Below, piece after piece: positions 8,048 to 16,177 of a stretch of DNA of 64,000 nucleotides. Source of the DNA: DASQZK01 sp963732905 (lineage in GTDB: Bacteria; Bacteroidota; Bacteroidia; Bacteroidales; GCA-2748055); contig CAVTBM010000001.1 of assembly GCA_963732905.1 (NCBI GenBank), forward strand, positions 620,001 through 684,000. Reading direction: 5' to 3'. Under the pieces are notes generated by a model that did no database searches, was not told where the DNA came from, and saw only the letters and a program-made list of their open reading frames with translations. How positions within the stretch are numbered: position 1 is the first letter of the stretch; every line of letters starts with the position of its first letter. The position numbers and the translations under genes are program-made.

Positions 8048-8902
8048 TTACTGTTTCACCGACTCCCTTTGTTTGAGACTATCCAGGAAATTGTTAACCG
8101 TCACTGCAACTCTGTTGGCCCTGAAGTTGATATTTGCCATGCCTTTATCGTAATCAATGCGGTTTACATTTTCACTCAGGATGCCCACTTTCCTGTCGCG
8201 TTCATTTTTACCGAACAGAGATTTATCGACCAGTGTTGAATCGACGGCTCCGAGGTTACTGGCTTCTGCATAGTCGGCATGACCTCCGGATCCGGGGAAA
8301 TCAATACCGTCGGGCCGTTTCAGATCAGCGAGACCGGCGTAAAACACTTTCATTGGCTTATTCTTGTACTGATCCTCAATGGCCTTAAGGATCCTGACGT
8401 ATTCCGTAGCACCATGTCCGCTGACGATTACGCAGGCCTTGAAACCTTCCCGTTCCACTGCTGCCATCATATCCTCAACTACCAACTGTATCACGCGGTT
8501 GCTTACATACAGCGAACCGGGATTATGTTCTTTGGTGGCCCATTCCATACCCCAGAAACTGGTCAGGCCGGTGGAGGTCCAGTCTTTGTATTCGGTTTCG
8601 GAACCAAGATAAATGGTGGGGATGATCACCCCGCCTGTCTGTTTCCAGGCTTTTTCGGCAATAGTTGTTCCAATCGTGGGATCGGTCCCAAAGGTCATGG
8701 CATCCCCGTGCCATTCAAGCGGACTGATCACAAAATAAGCCACCGGTACGGTTTCGAGGGCCTGCTTCAGGTCAGCGGGTTTCATCTGTTCCCATCGCCA
8801 GCAGGGCGGATCGGAAGGCTTTGAAGCCTGGGCTTTAACCGGGTTTAGCGTCATGACAGACATACCTGTGACCAGGATCAGGAATAAAAGATGTGTTTTC
8901 AT
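8048..8902 (-). CDS. Secreted creatininase-family amidohydrolase
   Basis: 284 residues from ATG 8902, chosen because MKTHLLFLILVTGMSVM...VKAQ is a clean signal peptide; an upstream in-frame ATG at 8992 has no such character. Family motifs for metal binding are present: PLEWHGDAM (near residue 60), GTDPTIG, VIVSGHGATEY and GGHADYAEAS. Creatininase-fold enzymes hydrolyse cyclic or linear amides (creatinine, formamides) with two metals. Secreted Bacteroidota members are uncharacterised, so creatinine is not implied. The gene lies alone, codirectional with the flavin reductase upstream at 9736 but about 270 bp apart. Confidence 0.85.
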   Translation of the reverse strand: MKTHLLFLILVTGMSVMTLNPVKAQASKPSDPPCWRWEQMKPADLKQALETVPVAYFVISPLEWHGDAMTFGTDPTIGTTIAEKAWKQTGGVIIPTIYLGSETEYKDWTSTGLTSFWGMEWATKEHNPGSLYVSNRVIQLVVEDMMAAVEREGFKACVIVSGHGATEYVRILKAIEDQYKNKPMKVFYAGLADLKRPDGIDFPGSGGHADYAEASNLGAVDSTLVDKSLFGKNERDRKVGILSENVNRIDYDKGMANINFRANRVAVTVNNFLDSLKQRESVKQ

Positions 8903-9169
8903 GTTTTGATATTTTAGCGGTAATTGGTAATTTGAAACGACTTGGGAAGGCAAATTACATTTTTTTTTGCAGATAATCCAAAACGGGTTCACGTTAAGGT
9001 TTGTGGTATTGAGGAGATTTTTGGTCCGGAACCTAGAGGATCTGGCTTCATCTCTGTCTTCCCCGGACCCTGTATGAAGCCAGACCCGAACTCAACAGTC
9101 TTACAGGTGGAAATTCTCCCATGTTCCTGTAAATAATAATTCCCCTGGCTTAACGGGGATAACGTTATT

Positions 9170-9736
9170 TCATTCCCTCATCCGTCGTAAGCTTTCCGTC
9201 CATTTCAGAAGTTCGTCAAGCATGATGTCTGCCGATTTCATGAATCCCTCTTCAGCATGAAACACACCTTCCTTATTTATGAATTTTGAGATAAAGGGGA
9301 TATGCACCGCTTCCGTGACCGGCAACATTTTGAGTGTTGTCACGACTTGTTTCAGTTGTTGTACGGACCTCGTACCCCCGGCAATACCACCATAACTAAC
9401 GAAGGCCACCGGTTTGTAGGTCCATTCATGAAAAAGAAAATCGAGGGCGTTCTTCAGGGTTGCAGGGTAACCGTAATTGTATTCCGCTGTGACAAAAATA
9501 AAGGCGTCAGCAGAATCAATGAGCCTGCTCCAGTTTTTGGTATGTTCTTTTGTATACTCATGGAACCTTGGAAGGTTCGGCTCATCTAGAAAGGGCAGGT
9601 TGATGACTGCAAGATCCACCAGTTCGGTTTTGAACTCCTTTCGTCTGGTCGCAATCTCATACATCCATGTAGCTACAGCCGGTCCTTTTCTTCCGGGCCG
9701 GGTGCTGGCCAGTATGATTTTCAAATCGTAAGTCAT
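9170..9736 (-). CDS. NAD(P)H-dependent FMN reductase
   Basis: 188 residues from the ATG at 9736 (MTYDLKIILASTRPGRKG); an in-frame ATG at 9757 adds seven residues. The flavodoxin-like fold is recognised from the phosphate-binding loop ASTRPGRKG, the flavin motif TAEYNYGYPATLKNALDF and SYGGIAGG. Such cytoplasmic proteins (SsuE/azoreductase-like) reduce free FMN, quinones or azo compounds using NAD(P)H. It is a single gene with no partner monooxygenase nearby, so a general redox or detoxification role is most likely. Confidence 0.9.
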   Translation of the reverse strand: MTYDLKIILASTRPGRKGPAVATWMYEIATRRKEFKTELVDLAVINLPFLDEPNLPRFHEYTKEHTKNWSRLIDSADAFIFVTAEYNYGYPATLKNALDFLFHEWTYKPVAFVSYGGIAGGTRSVQQLKQVVTTLKMLPVTEAVHIPFISKFINKEGVFHAEEGFMKSADIMLDELLKWTESLRRMRE

Positions 9737-10130
9737 TAAAAATGATTTTATAAACATGATAAAACAATGGTTTTGGACAAAAGTTTAACGACGATTGCAT
9801 CCCGCCTAATAAGCATCTCCTGCCAGTGAAATAATCCTGAAATGCCGATGGAACGAGAATTGGGTATAATCAGTCATCCAGGCATCATCCCAGGGCTTAG
9901 GGATAAGGGGCTATTCAGCTGATTCTTTGACGAATGAGTCTTTTTTCGGGAAGGACGTTGTTCAATACCCGGATTGAAACGTATCAACAGTTTACTCTGG
10001 TCCTTCCTTTATTCCCAATAAGATTTTTGTGTACTTTAGAAAAAAATTCCACGTTCAAGACGGACTTTGTATGCTATGTTCCTGATTTAAAGAACTGCAT
10101 CCCGTTAACCAGGAGGTTAAGGAAAATATC
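9737..10130. other. Intergenic stretch, 394 bp, divergent promoter region
   Basis: This separates the flavin reductase (minus) from the alpha/beta hydrolase (plus). A 66-codon frame at 9934-10134 lacks coding character and is rejected. TACTTTAG near 10031 resembles a Bacteroidota -7 element for the hydrolase gene, but no -33 TTG is positioned correctly. Nothing else is recognised. Confidence 0.35.
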
Positions 10131-10973
10131 ATGAAGGATCAGAAAATAAATTATACCCTGCATCATATAATCTCTGCAGACGGATCACGGATCGGTTACC
10201 GGAAAACAGGTGACGGGCCTGGACTCATCATTTTGCACGGAGGCATGATGACTTCGAAGTATTACGAAGGGATTGCCCGTTCGCTGGCTAAGATGTTTAC
10301 TGTTTATATTCCTGACCGCAGAGGGAGGGGAATGAGTCAAACCGGGTCAGCAGGTTACGGGATTCAGAAAGAGAAGGAGGATCTGCAAGCAATGATGGTA
10401 GAATCAGGAGCGGAAATGATTTTCGGACACAGTGCGGGTGCTGTCATTGCGCTGGAAGCCTCCTTTATTTTGCCGGTTAAAAAAATGGCTTTATATGAGC
10501 CCCCGGTATTGATTAACGGGAAGCTTACAGTACCGATGGACTGGCTGGATAATTTCAGCCTTCAGCGAGAAAAAGGACAAAAGTATGGGGCTCTAGCCAC
10601 ATTTATTAAAGGCATACAAATGGGTCCTTTGAGTTCCAGGCCGGAATGGCAAATCCGTTTTCTGTTGTGGACGGCATTGTGGGGTCAGACTAAAAGGGAT
10701 TCCTTTGAATGCATGGGAATGGTCGAAAAGGAATTCGGGATGGCGACCGGTCTTGATCCTGACATCACCCGTTACAGCAACAACAAGACCCGGACACTTA
10801 TTATTCAGGGCAGCGGTTCTCCCTCCTATTTTGATGCACCTCTCGACATGCTTGCAGCGAAACTCCCCCTTGGTTCAAAAATACAGCTTGAGGGGTATGA
10901 TCACAGCACACCCAATTTTGGAGATGTTACATTGCTGAACAAAAGGCTGATGGATTTTTTTGCCGATGAATGA
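10131..10973 (+). CDS. Alpha/beta hydrolase
   Basis: 280 residues, no signal peptide, cytoplasmic. Fold landmarks in order: ILHGGMMTSKYYEG oxyanion region near residue 35, PDRRGRGMS near residue 62, nucleophile elbow GHSAG with Ser101, and the C-terminal DHSTPNFGD giving the catalytic His. The acid is likely an Asp after strand 6 but is not clear. Family members include haloalkane, ester and epoxide hydrolases; the substrate cannot be inferred. The ATG at 10131 is followed by coding sequence immediately; the preceding AGGAGG at about 10111 is farther away than a normal Shine-Dalgarno. Confidence 0.88.
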   Translation: MKDQKINYTLHHIISADGSRIGYRKTGDGPGLIILHGGMMTSKYYEGIARSLAKMFTVYIPDRRGRGMSQTGSAGYGIQKEKEDLQAMMVESGAEMIFGHSAGAVIALEASFILPVKKMALYEPPVLINGKLTVPMDWLDNFSLQREKGQKYGALATFIKGIQMGPLSSRPEWQIRFLLWTALWGQTKRDSFECMGMVEKEFGMATGLDPDITRYSNNKTRTLIIQGSGSPSYFDAPLDMLAAKLPLGSKIQLEGYDHSTPNFGDVTLLNKRLMDFFADE

Positions 10974-11115
10974 TGATCGGTAAAACCGGGTGGAAAATGC
11001 CTCTTAGGAAGACCTGATTTGCTTCATTCATATTTTTACTCATTCTAAATTTTGGGTTATTTCGGTTATCTGCGGCGTTTTTTACGAATGGAGAATAACC
11101 AGATCATTTTTTTGC

Positions 11116-11123
11116 TACCTTAG
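11116..11123 (+). promoter_or_regulatory. Possible -7 promoter element for the GH30 gene
   Basis: TACCTTAG, one mismatch from TAnnTTTG, lies 37 bp before the GH30 start in an AT-rich stretch. No good -33 TTG is visible at the right distance, so this is weak. Confidence 0.3.
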
Positions 11124-11160
11124 TCCTCCGACCTTTAATTTTTTAACCAATTTAAATAAT

Positions 11161-14100
11161 ATGAAAAAATCATTTACCATTTTAATGGTTGTATTTTTGT
11201 TGTTCTTTTCAGGCAGAGTATTTTCCCAGGGAGCCTGGAGCGATGATTTCAGCGCTGCAGATCTTGGGTCAGCCTGGTATCAGTCAGCACAATACGGCCT
11301 TTCGCAGAGTGCCGGAGAACTGAAGATTTCAGTTAATAAAACGATTATGTGGGCAGGCTTCGGCGCTAATATTCCAGTGCAGGATTTTACAACCGATCCG
11401 GTCCTGAACATAAAAGTCAAATCGGATCAGCCATTTCAGTTTACAGCTTACCTGCTGTCGGATGCCGGCAATGTGCTGATTACACAGCCTGTGATGGCAT
11501 CCTCCGAATATACTACCGTATCTTTTGATTTTACCGGTATGGATGTGAACAGCAATGTTCTGAATGCGGTAAAGGGGATTTTGTTCGCCTTTAACGGAGC
11601 AGCTCTTTCCTGGAACGGTACGGTATATTTTGATGAGGTATCCTTAGGAACCGGTGCCGTAAAATATTCTAATTTCGGTGCTTTGCCTAATATGTCTTTT
11701 TACCAGGGAACTACCGGGCATAAAGTATTTGTCAGAGGGATATCCAATGCAACCGCCCTGCAGCTCACCGGAGCAGATGCTATCCTGGACAATGTTACCA
11801 TTGATCCCGTTTCGACATCGGGAACATCCTGGATCCATTTTGATTGCAAGCCAGGTGTGGATGCCGCTGCTACTGTAACCCTCACCGCTGTGGCTGAAGC
11901 AGGTTACACCGACAACAGCGAGAATTTCAGTATCGATGTAGAAGGGAACAGACCCCCGACACTTGATGATATGACAAATATCCAGGGATCGGCCGGTATA
12001 CTCAAAGAAGTTCAGCTTTCAGGTATCACCGACGGAAACGGTTCTGTCGAACAACCTTTGGTCATTACCGCTTCCAGCAGTAATACTACGGTACTTGAAA
12101 ATCCGGTTACGGTCAGTTATGATCAGGGCAGCCGTTATGCCAGCCTCTCCTTTACTCCGGCAACGGCGGGTACCACCACGATTACCATCACGGTCGACGA
12201 CCAGTCTGCTTCGAACAATACCATCTCCAAAAGCTTTGACGTGGAAGTCCTCGAGGGATGGAATAATCCTCCCACCGTCGATTTTATTCCCAATGGAGAA
12301 GTGCTGAACACGGCAGGTGAACAGACCATGACGCTTAAAGGAATCAGTGACGGGGATGACGGTTCACAGCAATTAGTGATTACTGCCACAAGCTCTGATC
12401 CTTCCGTTATTCCTGATCCTGTTTTAACATATTCCGGAGGGAAAACGGCAAACCTGAGTTATACTCCGGTTTCAGGCCAGTCAGGTGTGGTTACTTTTAC
12501 TGTTTCCATAACAGATAACGGTGGCGTTGCCGGAAATAACGGCGATCAGACTACTACCAGAACTTTTAAAGTCGAAACTTACGATCCGCCCCTCAAAGGT
12601 TATGTTATTCCTTTTGACGGAACTACTCCGGATGCCTTCAGTTCCGTTCAGGAAGGCATGAGGGATTACTGGTATGTAGAAAGCATGGGTGTGAGCCAGA
12701 CTGTTTCGTATGCTGATGACGGAGGTGACAAGGTATTCCAGGTTGACTGCAACGGGAAAAGTACCTGGACTGGTGCCTGGTATTATACACCGGATATGGA
12801 CCTCACCGATTTCCCGTTACTCTCCATGTGGGTAAAATCGGATCAGGATATCAGGTTCCATCTTTATTTTTATGACGACAGCCTTCGCAACAATGAGGAC
12901 CATCATATTGAATACGCCATCCCTGCCAATACATGGACCAAGGTGGATTTTGATTTCAGCGATCCGCAGGGAATGTATAACAGTAAAGGCTTGCTTGTAA
13001 ATGCAAAGCGTATTAAGAAGATCCTCTTTAATTACCATCCGAGTTTTGGCTGGCCGTTTACCAACTGGACCGGTACTGTCCAGTTCAAGGATATCCGTAT
13101 CGGTGATCAGTCGGGCATTACCCCGACCTATTATTGCACGGTTGATCCTGTTGGTCAGCACACGTTCTATCTCGGAAATGATCTGAAGACCATCAACCTT
13201 ACCGGGATTACCCGTGGAAAGGATAACCAGGCACAGGTCAGCGTCAGTTCCACGGAAGGCAATCTTCCGGGTCTGAGCGCTTCCGCAGTGAATAACGGGA
13301 CGTCGGTGATCTCATTTACCCCGTCCATCAGTGGGATTGATACCATTGTCGTTACCATAAGTGGTGCAGATATAGACGGTAAGACCCCCGTTTCGAAACA
13401 AATTAAAATCCCTGTGGCTATCGTCGATAAGACAGCGTCGGTTCCTTCCGAACTGACCACGGATCCTGCCGACACACATCAGACGTATATGGGTCTGGGT
13501 GCCACCGATCCCGGTTCAAACTACATCGATCTGTTTACCGGCGATTATGGTGCTACCGCGGTCAGAATCGGCATCTTCGACAATCAGGTCGAACTTGTAA
13601 ACGATAATGCTGATCCTTTCGTCCTCGATATGTCCAAACTCAATTACAAAGCCTTCGACTGGAATTATTTCAGGGAACTGAAAGCCAGAGGTGTTGAGAC
13701 CTTTATTTTAACCCTGTGGTCACCCCCGGCATGGATGAAGGAAAACCTGAGTCTTAACTATCAGCAGGGTGCAGCTCCAGCCTGGGAAAACACAACCAAT
13801 AAGGTGATGGTTGATATGTATGATGAATATGCCGAGGATGTTCTGGCCGTCGTAAAGATGTTCAAACAGGAAGCAGACATTGACATTACCGCAGTTGGGG
13901 TACAGAATGAGCCGGCTTTTTGTGAGCCTTATGCATCGGCTGTTTTAAGTCCGGATAAGTTCGCCCAGGTGATCGCAAAGGTCGGTCAGCGGTTCGAACA
14001 GGAAGGTATAACCACCAAACTTTATGGTGCCGAGCAGGTCGGAGGAACAATGAGTGAAGGCCCTGTTTACAGCAATGGGTCGTACCTTGCCGCCTTTGAC

Positions 14101-15915
14101 AATAACCCGGATGCCCAGAAATACAATGATATTTTTGCGTTGCACGGATATGCCAGCGACGGGATCCAGCCGGGACAACAACCCGGGTCGGCCGGATGGG
14201 CTGCTGACTTTGAAGCCATCAATGCAAATGGCAAAACGCGCGAACTCTGGATGACAGAGACCGAACCATCGTCAGCTGACTGGATGGCTGATTTCAACAA
14301 CGCAGCTAATATCCTTACAGCTTTTGAGTCGGGAAATGTATCTCTCTGGACCGAATGGGCATGGGATGGCCATTGCATCGACAAAGGCAAGCCCACCCAG
14401 AAATTCTGGTCACAGAGCATGTTTTCCTATATTAAGCCGGGAGCTGTTCGCATCACCAGCCAGTCAGGAAGCAATGACATACTTTCCACTGCCTGGGTCA
14501 ACGACGCCCAACATGGAGGAAAAACCGTCATCGTGCTGATGAATAAAGGTCTGGCACCATCAACCGTGACCATAAGTCAGCAGGACATGGCCCAGAAATA
14601 TACGGTATACCGTTGTTCGGAAAATGTAGCCCGCTTCAAGGACAACTCCTATCAGAAGGGCGATAAACTTCTTCTGGCCCCACAGTCGATCGTAACCCTT
14701 GTATCCGGTGTAGAAGGCGAACCAACTATTGACGCCGTCGCCGATCAGATCGTTTTCATCGATGACGGGGAAAAAGTGATTGACCTTAACGGAATCACCG
14801 ATGGCTACGATACAAATCAGTATCCGATTGCTGTGGATTACAGCTTTTCTGACAATACCATCCTCGGTGGTGTTACCCTTGACTACACTTCTCCGGGTCA
14901 GACAGGTACCTTCACTTTCCAACCTGCAAAGGCAGGAACAACCGAAGTTACGCTGAATGTTACATCCAATAACATTACATCATCCATCACATTCAACGTC
15001 GTGGTAAAAGATTATAATTTGCCTACGATCAATCCGGTTACAGGGGACTTCAGTTATGAAGAAAATTCGGGCACTCAGTCGATTCCACTGTCGGGTATTT
15101 CAGACGGTGGTGACGGCGGACAGGCACTTACCGTTTCGGCCGAAGTCACTTCTTCCAATCCGGCAGACGTGGTGAATGACCTGGCAGTTGATTATACCTC
15201 TCCTTCGGGCAGCGGTCAGATCTCATTCACTCCCGGCAATCCAGGAACAGCTGAAATTACAGTAACTGTTACGGATAACGGACCGGAAGGGAAAAACACG
15301 GTCACCACCACGTTTAATGTGGAAGTCACCAAACTCTATAACAATCCGACCATTGATCCTGTGACAGGTGATCGTAGTTACGTGGAAGGCGCAGGAACAC
15401 AGAGTATTTCCCTTGGCGGAATCACAGACGGGGGTGACGGCGGACAAAACATGACGGTTTCGGCAGCAGTAACTTCTTCCGACCCGGCAGATGTCGTTGG
15501 CAACCTGAATGTGACTTATACTTCACCCTCCGAAACGGCTGAACTGACGTTCACACCTGATAATCCGGGAACGGCAGAGATAACCGTTACGGTTACGGAT
15601 GATGGCCCTGCAGGTAAAAACACCACAACCACTGCCTTTACGGTGGAGGTTACGAAAAATACCGATGGGATCGGAAACGGGTCAGCTGCAAATATCAAAC
15701 TCTATCCAAATCCGGTGACCAACAAAGTGTTTGTCGAAATTCCGGCAAACACCTTCATCCGGTATTCGGTCATTGCCGTCGACGGCACAGTCATTAGCCA
15801 GCAAAAGATTAGCGGTGAGAAAATTGAAGTGGATGTAGCTTCACTTCCAAAAGGCTTCTATCTGCTTATCCTTGAAGGCCGCGACAAACCGGTGATTCTT
15901 AACTTCATTAAATAA
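11161..15915 (+). CDS. Large modular GH30 glycosidase with CBM-like and cadherin/Ig-like repeats, T9SS-exported
   Basis: 1584 residues with a signal peptide cut after SGRVFSQ. Order: CBM-like beta-sandwich (25-165), several Ig/cadherin-like modules with the motif SGITDGNGS or NPPTVDFIP (about 165-475), another CBM-like sandwich (480-655), a linker Ig module, then a GH30 barrel from GLGATDPGSNY (residue 777). The acid/base is Glu917 in GVQNEPAF and the likely nucleophile is Glu1033 in LWMTETEP. A beta-sandwich ends near 1190, followed by three more Ig-like repeats and a type IX sorting tail (IKLYPNPVTNKVFVEI ... LPKGFYLLILEG). GH30 covers beta-glucosylceramidase, beta-1,6-glucanase, xylanase and fucosidase activities; which applies is unknown. 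Export across the outer membrane by T9SS is inferred from the tail. Confidence 0.9.
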   Translation: MKKSFTILMVVFLLFFSGRVFSQGAWSDDFSAADLGSAWYQSAQYGLSQSAGELKISVNKTIMWAGFGANIPVQDFTTDPVLNIKVKSDQPFQFTAYLLSDAGNVLITQPVMASSEYTTVSFDFTGMDVNSNVLNAVKGILFAFNGAALSWNGTVYFDEVSLGTGAVKYSNFGALPNMSFYQGTTGHKVFVRGISNATALQLTGADAILDNVTIDPVSTSGTSWIHFDCKPGVDAAATVTLTAVAEAGYTDNSENFSIDVEGNRPPTLDDMTNIQGSAGILKEVQLSGITDGNGSVEQPLVITASSSNTTVLENPVTVSYDQGSRYASLSFTPATAGTTTITITVDDQSASNNTISKSFDVEVLEGWNNPPTVDFIPNGEVLNTAGEQTMTLKGISDGDDGSQQLVITATSSDPSVIPDPVLTYSGGKTANLSYTPVSGQSGVVTFTVSITDNGGVAGNNGDQTTTRTFKVETYDPPLKGYVIPFDGTTPDAFSSVQEGMRDYWYVESMGVSQTVSYADDGGDKVFQVDCNGKSTWTGAWYYTPDMDLTDFPLLSMWVKSDQDIRFHLYFYDDSLRNNEDHHIEYAIPANTWTKVDFDFSDPQGMYNSKGLLVNAKRIKKILFNYHPSFGWPFTNWTGTVQFKDIRIGDQSGITPTYYCTVDPVGQHTFYLGNDLKTINLTGITRGKDNQAQVSVSSTEGNLPGLSASAVNNGTSVISFTPSISGIDTIVVTISGADIDGKTPVSKQIKIPVAIVDKTASVPSELTTDPADTHQTYMGLGATDPGSNYIDLFTGDYGATAVRIGIFDNQVELVNDNADPFVLDMSKLNYKAFDWNYFRELKARGVETFILTLWSPPAWMKENLSLNYQQGAAPAWENTTNKVMVDMYDEYAEDVLAVVKMFKQEADIDITAVGVQNEPAFCEPYASAVLSPDKFAQVIAKVGQRFEQEGITTKLYGAEQVGGTMSEGPVYSNGSYLAAFDNNPDAQKYNDIFALHGYASDGIQPGQQPGSAGWAADFEAINANGKTRELWMTETEPSSADWMADFNNAANILTAFESGNVSLWTEWAWDGHCIDKGKPTQKFWSQSMFSYIKPGAVRITSQSGSNDILSTAWVNDAQHGGKTVIVLMNKGLAPSTVTISQQDMAQKYTVYRCSENVARFKDNSYQKGDKLLLAPQSIVTLVSGVEGEPTIDAVADQIVFIDDGEKVIDLNGITDGYDTNQYPIAVDYSFSDNTILGGVTLDYTSPGQTGTFTFQPAKAGTTEVTLNVTSNNITSSITFNVVVKDYNLPTINPVTGDFSYEENSGTQSIPLSGISDGGDGGQALTVSAEVTSSNPADVVNDLAVDYTSPSGSGQISFTPGNPGTAEITVTVTDNGPEGKNTVTTTFNVEVTKLYNNPTIDPVTGDRSYVEGAGTQSISLGGITDGGDGGQNMTVSAAVTSSDPADVVGNLNVTYTSPSETAELTFTPDNPGTAEITVTVTDDGPAGKNTTTTAFTVEVTKNTDGIGNGSAANIKLYPNPVTNKVFVEIPANTFIRYSVIAVDGTVISQQKISGEKIEVDVASLPKGFYLLILEGRDKPVILNFIK
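15016..15657 (+). repeat. Tandem duplication of a 109-residue Ig-like module inside the GH30 gene
   Basis: Two adjacent units begin NLPTINPVTGD (15016) and NNPTIDPVTGD (codons from 15340/15343), 327 bp apart. They share long blocks such as DGGDGGQ, PADVV, NPGTAEITVTVTD and TFNVEVTK/AFTVEVTK. The similarity is clearly higher than to the earlier Ig modules of the same protein, suggesting a recent internal duplication. Confidence 0.8.
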
Positions 15916-16013
15916 TCAGAACAATGAAGCTGTACCGGTTAATTCTGCCTCCTGCCCGGAAGTCCTCTTTCGATGAGACGGAAAGGTAATCGATGACAGA
16001 ATTGGCGAAAAAT

Positions 16014-16046
16014 AAAGAGGGTCCCGGAAGGGGCCCTCTTTTTTCT
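16014..16046 (+). terminator. Intrinsic terminator of the GH30 gene
   Basis: A 12-bp stem (16014-16025 with 16030-16041, one G-T pair) and loop GGAA are followed by a run of T to 16044. It lies about 100 bp after the GH30 stop codon. Confidence 0.75.
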
Positions 16047-16177
16047 TAAGTCAGATTTGGCAATGAATGGTATTCTGTTTACTGAATCTTCGTCCCGGCA
16101 ATCTTTCGGCTTTTTCAATCCAAAAGTAAAACGAAATTGATATATTTAATCCTTCATTCAACCAACTACCAACCACT

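Noticed and set aside
9934..10134. 66-codon frame overlapping the alpha/beta hydrolase start
   Set aside because: Overlaps a confident start by 4 nt, has no coding signature and would need a different frame of translation.
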